Shown piece after piece: positions 17,204-24,388 of a DNA stretch of 64,000 bases. The stretch covers positions 1,798,001 to 1,862,000 of the forward strand of contig NZ_CP031013.1 of the NCBI RefSeq assembly GCF_003711205.1, written 5' to 3'. The position numbers and the translations under genes are program-made. Numbering within the stretch: the stretch's first letter is position 1; each line of letters starts with the position of its first letter. This DNA is from Polaromonas sp. SP1 (lineage in GTDB: Bacteria > Pseudomonadota > Gammaproteobacteria > Burkholderiales > Burkholderiaceae_C). Under the pieces are notes generated by a model. It saw only the letters and a program-made list of their open reading frames with translations. It made no database searches and had not been told where the DNA came from.

Positions 17204-17887
17204 ATGGCAAATATTCTGGTGGTCGACGACGAACTGGGCATACGCGACCTTCTCTCAGAAATTCTTAATGACGAAGGGCACCAGGTCGAGCTTGCCGAAA
17301 ATGCGGCACAAGCCCGCGCCGCCCGCAGCCGTTCCAGGCCCGACCTCGTGCTGCTGGACATCTGGATGCCCGACACCGACGGCGTGACTTTGCTCAAGGA
17401 GTGGTCCTCCAGCGGCCTGCTCACCATGCCCGTCATCATGATGAGCGGCCATGCCACCATCGACACCGCTGTGGAGGCGACCAAGATCGGCGCCATGGCG
17501 TTTCTTGAAAAACCCATCACCCTGCAAAAATTGCTCAAAGCGGTGGAGCAGGGCCTGACCAAGACGGCCGCCCGCAAACCCGCGCCCCTGAACAGCAGCA
17601 GCCCTGCAGCGCATGCGGCTGAGCTCACCGTGGAGGCCGTGATGACCGGCGGTGTGCTGCCAACGCCGGTGGACCTCGGCCCCCAGGCCACGCAGAGTTT
17701 CCTGCTTGAAAAACCGCTGCGCGACGCGCGCGACGAATTTGAAAAAGCCTACTTTGAATTCCACCTGGCCAAAGAAGGCGGCTCCATGACCCGCGTGGCG
17801 GAAAAAACCGGCCTGGAGCGCACCCACCTCTACCGCAAACTCAAGCAATTGGGTGTCGATCTCACCCGCGGCAAGCGCGGTCTCTGA
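17204..17887 (+). CDS. NtrX-like response regulator (receiver + Fis-type HTH, no AAA+ domain)
   Basis: The 227-residue protein starts with a receiver domain: VVDDELGIRDLL, phospho-acceptor Asp in DLVLLDIWMPDTDG, MMSGHATIDTAVEATKIGAMAFLEKP. It ends with a Fis-type helix-turn-helix (GGSMTRVAEKTGLERTHLYRK). Classical NtrX is about twice as long, with a sigma-54-interacting AAA+ ATPase in between. Here that domain is replaced by a roughly 50-residue linker. It lies 74 nt after ntrY and is almost certainly its partner. Without AAA+ it should act as an ordinary DNA-binding regulator rather than a sigma-54 activator. Confidence 0.88.
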   Translation: MANILVVDDELGIRDLLSEILNDEGHQVELAENAAQARAARSRSRPDLVLLDIWMPDTDGVTLLKEWSSSGLLTMPVIMMSGHATIDTAVEATKIGAMAFLEKPITLQKLLKAVEQGLTKTAARKPAPLNSSSPAAHAAELTVEAVMTGGVLPTPVDLGPQATQSFLLEKPLRDARDEFEKAYFEFHLAKEGGSMTRVAEKTGLERTHLYRKLKQLGVDLTRGKRGL

Positions 17888-17929
17888 TCCCGCAGCTGCC
17901 CGCCCGCCGGGCACCCCTTTCGGGTGATA

Positions 17930-17935
17930 TATAAT
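17930..17935 (+). promoter_or_regulatory. -10 box of the tRNA-Phe promoter
   Basis: A perfect TATAAT ends 10 nt before the first base of the tRNA, so transcription would start almost at the mature 5' end. No convincing -35 hexamer is visible at the expected distance. Confidence 0.6.
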
Positions 17936-17945
17936 CTAAGGCTCA

Positions 17946-18021
17946 GGCCCGGTAGCTCAGTCGGTAGAGCAGAGGATTGAAAATCCTTGTGTCGGTGGTT
18001 CGATTCCGCCCCAGGCCACCA
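17946..18021 (+). tRNA. tRNA-Phe (anticodon GAA)
   Basis: The 76-nt sequence folds as a cloverleaf: acceptor GGCCCGG with CCAGGCC (one C-A mismatch), D arm GCTC...GAGC, anticodon stem GAGGA/TCCTT with loop TTGAAAA, T arm GGTGG-TTCGATT-CCGCC and encoded CCA. The anticodon at positions 34-36 is GAA, giving phenylalanine. Confidence 0.97.
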
Positions 18022-18030
18022 GATGCGCAA

Positions 18031-18064
18031 GCCCTTGATTCCTAACGGACTCAAGGGCTTTTTT
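18031..18064 (+). terminator. Terminator downstream of tRNA-Phe
   Basis: The stem GCCCTTGA (18031-18038) pairs with TCAAGGGC (18051-18058) around a 12-nt loop. Six T residues follow. It is close to the end of the convergent DUF3237 gene. Confidence 0.9.
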
Positions 18065-18084
18065 GCTTCTGGGATGCCGCCATG

Positions 18085-18603
18085 TCACAGGATGCGAAAC
18101 ATCCGGTGGTCGATGCGGCCCGGGCCGTATTCGCCGTAGCCGACGGTGACTATCCCGCACAACCACGCGTAGCGTTCGTCGGACGTCTCGAAGCGGGGCG
18201 TGGGGCGCACGTAGCTTTCATCAAAAGACAATCTCTCGCCTTTGGCCAGGCGCTGGCGGCCATCCGCCGGGAATTTGAGGATGCCGTGCGACTCATAGTG
18301 AATGAGCACACCGTCATGCGTGCGCAGGGTTGCGCGGACATCCATGCGGCTGGTGCCGTCGGCGCCGAGCGAGACCCAGTCGCCGCCGCCCGGCAGCATT
18401 TCGCCCCGAAAGCGGGGGCCTTCAAAGCGGCCGCCTTTCACCACAAAGGTCAAACGGGTGCCGAGGGGTGTTGCGATCACCTGGCCGAGCTCCAGGTCGA
18501 TGCTGAGGTCGCAGAGGTGCTCGACGGGCAAGGCGTTGATCAGCGGCCGATCAAACAAGGGTGTGGCTGGATGACCAGCGGCGGGGGTTTTGGCGTTCGT
18601 CAT
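18085..18603 (-). CDS. DUF3237 family protein
   Basis: The 172-residue soluble protein has the DUF3237 pattern: VEHLCDLSIDLELGQVIATPLGTRLTFVVKGG, then GGDWVSLGADGTSRMDVRATLRTHDGVLIHYESHG and the C-terminal YAWLCGIVTVGYGEYG. The family is of unknown function and often sits with small-molecule catabolic genes. Its ATG overlaps the stop of the upstream SnoaL-like gene (ATGA), so the two are translated together. Confidence 0.85.
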   Translation of the reverse strand: MTNAKTPAAGHPATPLFDRPLINALPVEHLCDLSIDLELGQVIATPLGTRLTFVVKGGRFEGPRFRGEMLPGGGDWVSLGADGTSRMDVRATLRTHDGVLIHYESHGILKFPADGRQRLAKGERLSFDESYVRPTPRFETSDERYAWLCGIVTVGYGEYGPGRIDHRMFRIL

Positions 18604-18998
18604 GCTGCTTCCATCGCGGCCTTGACCTGCGCAAAATTGAAGAAGGTGTCTTTCCGGGTGACAAGCCCGGCGTCATCCACCTCCACGACGTCGAGCGCGC
18701 GAAACTCCCTGCGCGCCTTGCCGGGCGGCTGGAAGGTCAGGTCCCATTCGAGCGTCCAGTGCCTGTCGCCCAGCAGGAGGCGGTGTGTCACCACGCCAAA
18801 ACCGGGATAACGCTCGAACACTTCGGCGAACTCCTTGCGCAGCGCGGGTTTGCCCTTCACTTCTTCGTTGCGGCCATGCGCCTGAAACGTCGAGTCGGGC
18901 GCGTGCAGCGCAAGAATGGCCTCGGGATTGCGGGCGATCCATGCCGCGGCGTAGCGGTCGGCGATGGCGGCAATATCCAGTTGGGTAAGTTCAGACAT
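18600..18998 (-). CDS. SnoaL-like (NTF2-fold) protein
   Basis: The 132-residue protein resembles NTF2/SnoaL-fold proteins: a long N-terminal helix (DIAAIADRYAAAWIARNPEAILALHAPDSTFQAHG), then beta strands with HWTLEWDLTFQPPG and a C-terminal DVVEVDDAGLVTRKDTFF. Such proteins bind or isomerise small hydrophobic ligands. The start at 18998 (MSELTQLDIAA) is preferred over a longer frame because AAGG precedes it and the extension is unlike the family. It is divergent from the HxlR regulator, which probably controls it. Confidence 0.78.
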   Translation of the reverse strand: MSELTQLDIAAIADRYAAAWIARNPEAILALHAPDSTFQAHGRNEEVKGKPALRKEFAEVFERYPGFGVVTHRLLLGDRHWTLEWDLTFQPPGKARREFRALDVVEVDDAGLVTRKDTFFNFAQVKAAMEAA

Positions 18999-19103
18999 GA
19001 GAAACCTTTCGATGTCATCCAGTGGGGTTCGCGGAAGATCGGTTGATTCCGCGGTTCGCAAAAGAACGGCTTCGCACCGTTTTGCGGACATTGGCGACTA
19101 TAC

Positions 19104-19118
19104 CTATGATTATCATAG
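19104..19118. promoter_or_regulatory. Candidate HxlR operator in the divergent promoter region
   Basis: CTATGATTATCATAG is a perfect 7-bp inverted repeat around one central T. It lies between the divergent SnoaL-like gene (start 18998) and the HxlR gene (start about 19133), 14 nt before the latter. HxlR/MarR-like dimers bind such dyads and often self-regulate. The assignment is inferred from position. Confidence 0.6.
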
Positions 19119-19132
19119 TGACAAGGGGTATG

Positions 19133-19657
19133 ATGGGAAATATGACTGAAACGCCGGCTTTACCCCCTACAGAACCAGCAACGCTGTGCCCGATTGCCCG
19201 GGCACAGGACATCGTGGGCGACCGCTGGACCGTGCTGGTCCTTCGGGAGCTGTTTCTCGGCTCGCGCCGTTTTGAGGAGATCCAGGTGCAGTCGCGGGCC
19301 ACCCCGCAGATGCTTGCGGCGAGGCTGAAGAAGCTGGAGGCGGACGGCATGATCGAGCGACGCCCGTACAACGAAAGGCCCCTGCGCCACGAGTACCACC
19401 TGACCGCGATGGGGCAGGCTTTTTACCCGGTCTTCCTCGCGTTGCGGGCCTGGGGCGAGACCTGGTGCAAGTCCGCCGGGGAAGAAGTTGCCATTCAGTA
19501 CACACACATCCCCTGCGGCCAGGATCCTGGCCTGGGCCCCACCTGCCAGGAGTGCGGAGGGGTGATGCGCAGGGAGGATCTGTCGGCCAAGCTCAGCGGC
19601 TCATTCGACGCCGAACGGCAGGCGCGGCGGGAGGCCTTTAAAAGCGGGCGCCCCTGA
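19133..19657 (+). CDS. HxlR family winged-helix transcriptional regulator
   Basis: The protein (about 174 residues) has the HxlR core: CPIARAQDIVGDRWTVLVLRELFLGSRRFEEIQ, then ATPQMLAARLKKLEADGMIERRPYNERPLRHEYHLTAMG. The C-terminal part carries cysteines (THIPCGQDPG and PTCQECGGVMRRED) that could bind metal or sense redox. The start at 19133 has AGGGG just upstream; 19142 is an alternative. The gene diverges from the SnoaL/DUF3237 pair with a palindrome between, the usual layout for a local repressor or activator. Confidence 0.9.
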   Translation: MGNMTETPALPPTEPATLCPIARAQDIVGDRWTVLVLRELFLGSRRFEEIQVQSRATPQMLAARLKKLEADGMIERRPYNERPLRHEYHLTAMGQAFYPVFLALRAWGETWCKSAGEEVAIQYTHIPCGQDPGLGPTCQECGGVMRREDLSAKLSGSFDAERQARREAFKSGRP

Positions 19658-19687
19658 AGCCGCCGCGGAGTTTGTTCAGCGCCCCAA

Positions 19688-19726
19688 AAAAACACCCCGA
19701 TGCGCCGGACGCATCGGGGTGTTTTT
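19688..19726. terminator. Bidirectional terminator between HxlR gene and DUF4148 gene
   Basis: A 17-bp perfect stem (19688-19704 with 19710-19726) with an A-rich left flank and T-rich right flank closes a 5-nt loop. It works on either strand and separates the convergent genes. Confidence 0.93.
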
Positions 19727-19767
19727 GCTGGCAACCGCCACGCGGGCGGCGGCTTGCTTCAACCAGT

Positions 19768-20091
19768 TTATTGAACGACAGGGTAGTCGCGCTCCAGGGC
19801 GGCGGTAGAAGCCACCTTGCCGATTTCGGCTTTCACTTCAGCGCGGGTCTTGCTGCTGGCGGGGGCGGCATGCGCGTCCCCGAAGTCATTGCCCAGATTT
19901 ACCTTGTAGCTGCCGTCGCGCTGTGCCTGCAGGAGTTCAGCTTTCACTTCAGCGCGGGTCTTGGTGCTGACGGTGTTGTTCACCTGGTCCAGGGGATAGG
20001 GATCGCGGCCTTCGGCGAAGCTGCTGGCGGAGCCGAAGATGGCGACGGCGGAGATGGCAAGAACGGAGGCGGAGACGAGATTCGATTTCAT
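19768..20091 (-). CDS. DUF4148 family exported protein, paralog 1
   Basis: The 107-residue protein has a clear Sec signal peptide (MKSNLVSASVLAISAVAIFGSASSFA). Two copies of the DUF4148 motif follow: STKTRAEVKAELLQAQRDG and SSKTRAEVKAEIGKVA. DUF4148 proteins are small periplasmic or secreted proteins abundant in Burkholderiales, with no known biochemical role. A paralog lies at 21592-21876. The two share a promoter-leader block and the same AAGGA-type ribosome site with TTCATC before the ATG. Confidence 0.88.
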   Translation of the reverse strand: MKSNLVSASVLAISAVAIFGSASSFAEGRDPYPLDQVNNTVSTKTRAEVKAELLQAQRDGSYKVNLGNDFGDAHAAPASSKTRAEVKAEIGKVASTAALERDYPVVQ

Positions 20092-20457
20092 GATGAATTT
20101 CCTTGAGATGATTTAAAAAAATCCGGTCGGACGGGCGATGTGCCCGAGGGGCCTTCCTCGCTGAGTCGTTGTTATGAAAGTGGCTCACCGATGCATCAAA
20201 GCTTGTTGCGCAAGGCCGATAGACAAGTGCGCGTTTTCAGAACATTCCATTGCCGAAACTGGAACAATGAAAGCGTGTGTTGAAGGAACTTTTCGGCGTG
20301 CAAAAAGTTTTGGCGGTGTCAGGCATGTGTCAAGAACCGCGCCGGCAGCGCATGTCTTTCACATGGGGACGAACCGCTGACTTTCATCCCGTGCGCGCAC
20401 ACGCACGGGGCTGCGACATGCAATGCGACCGGCTGTTGCCGCCGTCGAACGAAGAAA
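20092..20457. other. Gene-free interval upstream of DUF4148 paralog 1
   Basis: The first 110 bases hold the promoter and leader of the minus-strand DUF4148 gene. The rest, up to the end of the LysR gene, shows no credible coding frame. I see no further defined element there. Confidence 0.6.
20152..20193 (-). promoter_or_regulatory. Conserved promoter-leader block of DUF4148 paralog 1
   Basis: Read on the minus strand it contains CATCGGTGAGCC, then an ACAACGACTCAGCGAGG block 61-78 nt before the start codon. The same two blocks, in the same order and at the same distance, precede paralog 2. A weak sigma-70 promoter (TTGATG, 17 nt, CATAAC) overlaps them, placing the transcript start near CGACTCA. 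Confidence 0.6.
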
Positions 20458-21384
20458 TCAGTCCTGCCGGGTTTCCATCTTCTTGATCACCTTGCGCGTG
20501 TACTCGGTCATGAACTCGAGGAACACGCTGGTGCGCACCGGAATGAATTTGCGGCTGGGCAGTGCCGCATACAAGGTGTTGGTGCCGGTGATCCACGGCG
20601 AGAGGATGCGCTGCAGCGCGCCGCTGCCCAGGTGGTTGGCCACCAGGTCGATGGACTGGCTCATGATGCCCGCGCCGTCCACGCAGGCGCGTATCAGCGT
20701 GTCGCTGTGGTTGACGAGCATGCTGGGCTCGATCTGCACCTCGACCACACGCCTGTCTTCCTTGGGATTGGTGAGCCGCCACACGCGGTGCCGGTTGGCC
20801 GCCTGCTTCACGCGCAGGCAATGGTGCTGCGGCAGGTCCTCGGGCAACTGCGGCGTGCCGTTGCGGCGCAGGTAGTCGGGTGAGGCGCACAGGATGCCGT
20901 CGGACGACGCAATCGGCCGCGCGATGATGTTGGCGTCAAAGGTGTCGGCCGCGCCCAGCAAGGTCAGGTCGTAGTCTTCCACCGGCGGCACCAGCGGCGA
21001 GTCGACATGGATGTCGAGCACGACCTTGGGGTAGCGCCGCCCGAACTCGGCCACCAGCGGCGCCAGCACGTGCACCGCAAACACCGGCGGCGTCATGATG
21101 CGGATGGTGCCGGACATTTCTTGCGCGTGGGCCTGGGCGGCGGCATGGGCTTCGTCGATGTCGGTGAGGATGTGCCGCACGCGGGCCAGGTAGGTTTCGC
21201 CGGCATCCGTCAGCGCCAGGCGGCGCGTGGTGCGCTGCAGCAGCCGCACGCCCAGGTGGTCTTCCAGGTCGCCCACCAGGCGCGTCACCACGGCCGAAGA
21301 CATGTCGAATTTGCGCGCCGCAGCGGCAAAACTGCCGTCATCGACCACCTGCTGGAACACGCGCATTGACTGTAGTCTGTCCAT
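20458..21384 (-). CDS. LysR family transcriptional regulator
   Basis: The 308-residue protein has the N-terminal LysR winged helix: MDRLQSMRVFQQVVDDGSFAAAARKFDMSSAVVTRLVGDLE, then HLGVRLLQRTTRRLALTDAG. A periplasmic-binding-protein-like effector domain follows from about residue 90. The target is unknown. It diverges from DUF4148 paralog 2 across a 207-bp intergenic region with dyads and direct repeats suited to LysR binding. The arrangement suggests, but does not prove, regulation of that gene. Confidence 0.92.
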   Translation of the reverse strand: MDRLQSMRVFQQVVDDGSFAAAARKFDMSSAVVTRLVGDLEDHLGVRLLQRTTRRLALTDAGETYLARVRHILTDIDEAHAAAQAHAQEMSGTIRIMTPPVFAVHVLAPLVAEFGRRYPKVVLDIHVDSPLVPPVEDYDLTLLGAADTFDANIIARPIASSDGILCASPDYLRRNGTPQLPEDLPQHHCLRVKQAANRHRVWRLTNPKEDRRVVEVQIEPSMLVNHSDTLIRACVDGAGIMSQSIDLVANHLGSGALQRILSPWITGTNTLYAALPSRKFIPVRTSVFLEFMTEYTRKVIKKMETRQD

Positions 21385-21412
21385 GGTTAACCCCTATATA
21401 GCACCTTCATTG

Positions 21413-21472
21413 TTGCTAATTTAACAGCAATGTATTGTTGGGAATGATATTTTTTGATTGATTTAACAGGAA
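21413..21472. promoter_or_regulatory. Candidate LysR binding region
   Basis: TTGCT-N8-AGCAA (21413-21430) is a dyad 29 bases upstream of the LysR start. ATTTAACAGCAA (21419-21430) recurs as ATTTAACAGGAA at 21461-21472, 42 bp away, which is four helical turns. This matches the two-site architecture of LysR regulators. The assignment is inferred. Confidence 0.45.
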
Positions 21473-21484
21473 TACAGTTCATAC

Positions 21485-21529
21485 ATCGATGAGCCGAAGC
21501 CAGTTACAAGGCGACTCACCGAGGCTGGA
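21485..21529 (+). promoter_or_regulatory. Conserved promoter-leader block of DUF4148 paralog 2
   Basis: CATCGATGAGCC (21485-21496) is followed by ACAAGGCGACTCACCGAGG, 63-80 nt before the ATG. It is the counterpart of the block upstream of paralog 1, although the genes are on opposite strands. Confidence 0.6.
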
Positions 21530-21591
21530 CAGACGGGGAGATGAGCCCGCCATGCCCGGAACGTCACATTAACTTTGAAAGGATATTCATC

Positions 21592-21876
21592 ATGAAATCG
21601 AACTTTATCGCCGCTGCTGTTGTTGCCGTTGCCGCTTTTGGCTCCGTGGGTGCTTCCGCCCAGACCTTCAACTCTTTCCTGTTTGACCAGATGCAAGCGC
21701 CCGCCACCAAAACCCGCGCTGAAGTCAAAAGCGAAGTGGTGCAAGCCCAGAAGGACAATTCTGCTTCCAGCTACAACGGCGCAATCGCCCAGCAAAACCT
21801 GAGCGCCCCCCGCGCCGAGAAAACCGGCACGGCTCCCCAGGCTGCTGCGGACCTCGTGAAGCCTACCGCCCAGTAA
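21592..21876 (+). CDS. DUF4148 family exported protein, paralog 2
   Basis: The 94-residue protein has a Sec signal peptide (MKSNFIAAAVVAVAAFGSVGASAQ) and one DUF4148 motif (ATKTRAEVKSEVVQAQKDN), followed by a low-complexity tail. The start is fixed by AAAGGA upstream and by the match to paralog 1. It is shorter than paralog 1, with a single TRAEVK motif. The role is unknown. Confidence 0.87.
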   Translation: MKSNFIAAAVVAVAAFGSVGASAQTFNSFLFDQMQAPATKTRAEVKSEVVQAQKDNSASSYNGAIAQQNLSAPRAEKTGTAPQAAADLVKPTAQ

Positions 21877-21910
21877 GCGCATTGGCGGGGAAGCCCGCTT
21901 TGCCGCCCAG

Positions 21911-21950
21911 GCCAACGCCCCGTCGCCCTTTTGGGTTGCGGGGCGTTGGC
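21911..21950 (+). terminator. GC-rich hairpin after DUF4148 paralog 2
   Basis: GCCAACGCCCCG (21911-21922) pairs perfectly with CGGGGCGTTGGC (21939-21950). No T run follows, so it may be a Rho-dependent stop or an mRNA 3' stabiliser rather than an intrinsic terminator. Confidence 0.5.
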
Positions 21951-21969
21951 GCATTTGGGGTCTAGGCGA

Positions 21970-22034
21970 AGCTGATTTTGCTATTAAAAACATAGCAATA
22001 AGCCTATACCACGATTGGGCTGGAGGCCTAAATC
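21970..22034 (-). repeat. Dispersed short repeat, copy 3 (intergenic)
   Basis: On the minus strand it reads GGCCTCCAGCCCAATCG, about 15 bases, then TTGCTATGTTTTTAATAGC. This is one of the fuller copies of the family, between convergent genes. Confidence 0.75.
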
Positions 22035-22074
22035 GCTTGAATTTTTGCCGGTGCGCCAGAGGCCGGAAGGCGCT

Positions 22075-23220
22075 TCAGCCCAGCGGCGCCCAGTGGTTGT
22101 CCAGGCGCAGCTCTTTCAGCGCCGATGCGCGGACGGCGCCGCGGCTGTCCTGCGTGATGGCTGCCAGCCGGCCGGCCGCCCACAGGTTCGGCGCTTGATG
22201 CTTCTGCGGCGCCTCGGCCGCCAGCGCGCAGGCTTCTTGCAGCGGTAAAAAGCCGGCCCATTCGCCATCGGCGCGCCACAGCGCCACACCGTTGGCGCGC
22301 GGGCAGCTCACCGCAAAGCCGCCGCCCGCCGGGGCAATATCGCCGCCGTAGCCCGCCAGCTGCTGGCCCGGGCCGGCGGCGCGGGTTTGCAGGCGCTGGC
22401 CGTCAAACACCGCCAGCACCGGCGCAGCGGCTTTGGCGGCCGCATCGTCGTGCTCGGCCTGCAGCGCGATGCCCAGCAGGCGCTGGCCCGACACCGTATG
22501 AGCGCCTTCGGCCCAGGCGATGTGGCGCAGGCTCAGGCGTTGGTCGGCCAGCCGCCACTGGCCGCGCAGCTCGCCGGTGCGCGTATCCAGCCGCACCAGC
22601 GAGGCGTCCATGCGCTCCATGTGAAGCTTCAGCCGCCCCGTTTCAGGCAGGGCCGGAATGCCGCCGTTGGCCACCACCAGGCTGCCATCAGCGTCCAGCA
22701 ACAACTCATGCGGGTCCATGCCATGGGTGGGCCATTCGCCGGTTTTTTCCAGCGTGGCCGCATCGCGAATGCCGATCAGGCCCTGGCCGGTTTCCAGGTG
22801 GGTTTCGGTGGTGTAGATCCGCTTGCCGTCGGGGCTGGCAATGACATGGCCGTTGAAGGCGCGGTCGGGTTCTATCCAGCCCCAGGCAATGGCCTGGCCG
22901 CCTTGCGCCACATCAGGTTTCCAGCGCAGCAGCCAGTCGCCGGGCCGGCGCGCCACGGCCAGCAGCGTGCCGCCGGCTTCCACCCACACGCCGTGCGCGC
23001 GCGTGGGCACGTCCAGCGCGGCGCACACCGCGAGTGCTGCGCCGCGCTTCGTCAGCACGCCCACCTGGTAGCCCTCGCTGCCTTCCCAGGCGGCAGCCAG
23101 TTGCAGCGCGCGCGCGGCTGCCCCGGCAGGCAGGGCCAGTGGCGCGGCCAGCGCGGCAGCATACGCGGTGGCATGGACCAGCCACTGGCGGCGGTGCAGC
23201 GTGAAAGGCTCGCGCATCAA
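22075..23220 (-). CDS. DUF1513 family exported protein (last gene of the imelysin operon)
   Basis: The 381-residue protein has a twin-arginine-like N-terminus (LHRRQWLVHATAYAAALAAPLALP) and a beta-propeller-like body. Typical DUF1513 segments are NGHVIASPDGKRIYTTE, THGMDPHELLLDADG and LVVANGGIPALPETGR. The function is unknown. Family members sit at the end of Fur-regulated imelysin clusters (as in Pseudomonas PA4370-PA4373), suggesting a periplasmic iron-related role. The stop of the upstream imelysin gene is 4 nt before this start. Confidence 0.87.
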   Translation of the reverse strand: MMREPFTLHRRQWLVHATAYAAALAAPLALPAGAAARALQLAAAWEGSEGYQVGVLTKRGAALAVCAALDVPTRAHGVWVEAGGTLLAVARRPGDWLLRWKPDVAQGGQAIAWGWIEPDRAFNGHVIASPDGKRIYTTETHLETGQGLIGIRDAATLEKTGEWPTHGMDPHELLLDADGSLVVANGGIPALPETGRLKLHMERMDASLVRLDTRTGELRGQWRLADQRLSLRHIAWAEGAHTVSGQRLLGIALQAEHDDAAAKAAAPVLAVFDGQRLQTRAAGPGQQLAGYGGDIAPAGGGFAVSCPRANGVALWRADGEWAGFLPLQEACALAAEAPQKHQAPNLWAAGRLAAITQDSRGAVRASALKELRLDNHWAPLG

Positions 23221-23224
23221 AGAC

Positions 23225-24334
23225 TCAATCCCCGTCCGCGTCCGAAAACCCGATGCTGACTTCCAGCGCAGGCGCGATCTCCGCTTCGGTGAGCTTTTTC
23301 AGCTCGGCCAGCGAACGCCCGGCCGCCGTGATGCCGGCGCGGTTGGCGGGCGAAATGTTTTGCAGCGCCTTGTCGGCCTTGCCCACGCTTTGCGCCAGCT
23401 TGTCGGCCGGCTCGTTGCGGCCCAGGCCGCGCAAATAGGTTTCAATCGGCGCTAGCGCCGTGCCGGGGCGCGGCGCCTCGCTGGCCTGTGAGGGTGCGGC
23501 GCCAAGCGTGCGCAGCGCCTGCCACTGCGCGGCCCAGCGCGCGGCGGTCTGGCCGCTGGCGCTGCGGGCATACGGCGCGGCATTGCGCCCGCCTTGGGCG
23601 GCGCCCGCCATGCGCGGCTTTTCCATCTCGGCCCAGCGCAGGCGCTCCAGCGCGCCCGTCCACTGGTTGATCAACTCGCTCATCGCCGGGCCATTGCTTT
23701 CTTCGCCTTCACCGGGCGGGCGTGCCGCCAGGTCGCTGAAGGCCTTGGCCAGCGTGTCGGCTTCGCGCTGGATGTCGGCGGCGACCTGCACCGCATAACG
23801 GCAAGCCGGTGTGGCCGGCGCGATGGCTTGTGTCCACAGCAGCCACTCGAGCGCGGGCAGGCCCTTGGCCGGCGTGCCTATGCTTTCCATGGCGGCCGCA
23901 TCCTGCGGAGCGGTTTGAATCGCGCGCTTGATGAGCTCGGGCCGCGTCGGCGTGAAGTCGATCTGCCGGGTCGAGCGCCGCTGCACCAGCGGGCCGACCT
24001 GCACACCGCTCAGGCGGTCCCAGGCCAGGGCGGTGGCTTTCCAGCGTTCGCGCGCCTGCTCCAGTTTGGATGCCGACGCGTCTGCGCCGGCATCGCATAC
24101 CGCAGAGATCGCAGGCGGCAAGCCGCCGGCCTGCTCCGCAAACGCAGCGGCTTGCGGCGCATACCAAAAGCGGTAGGCGCCGCGCATGAAATCACCCGCG
24201 GTGTAAAACGGCACGGCCACGTTGGCGGCCACGGTTTGCGCGTTTGCCGCGCCGCCGGCCAGCAGCGCGGCGCAAATGAAGGCGCGCAGGGCGTTGCGCA
24301 AGGCGGGGTTCGATTCAGCAGTGAGGGGATTCAT
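23225..24334 (-). CDS. Imelysin family protein (peptidase M75-like), divergent
   Basis: The 369-residue protein has a Sec signal (IRAFICAALLAGGAANAQ-like core) and the all-helical imelysin fold. The conserved region is AKGLPALEWLLWTQAI. In canonical imelysins this segment is GxHxxE; here the His is replaced by Pro (GLPALE). Imelysins are periplasmic or surface iron-regulated proteins; some were reported as metallopeptidases, others are thought to bind iron. The missing His suggests altered or lost metal binding in this copy. It is the third gene of the operon. Confidence 0.85.
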   Translation of the reverse strand: MNPLTAESNPALRNALRAFICAALLAGGAANAQTVAANVAVPFYTAGDFMRGAYRFWYAPQAAAFAEQAGGLPPAISAVCDAGADASASKLEQARERWKATALAWDRLSGVQVGPLVQRRSTRQIDFTPTRPELIKRAIQTAPQDAAAMESIGTPAKGLPALEWLLWTQAIAPATPACRYAVQVAADIQREADTLAKAFSDLAARPPGEGEESNGPAMSELINQWTGALERLRWAEMEKPRMAGAAQGGRNAAPYARSASGQTAARWAAQWQALRTLGAAPSQASEAPRPGTALAPIETYLRGLGRNEPADKLAQSVGKADKALQNISPANRAGITAAGRSLAELKKLTEAEIAPALEVSIGFSDADGD

Positions 24335-24388
24335 CGGAAAGAGTGCCTTGTCTTTGTTCTTTGTAGTTGTGTAGCAATCACAGCGGTA

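Noticed and set aside
21911..21950. Intrinsic terminator after DUF4148 paralog 2
   Set aside because: The hairpin is perfect, but no T run follows; kept only as a low-confidence hairpin.
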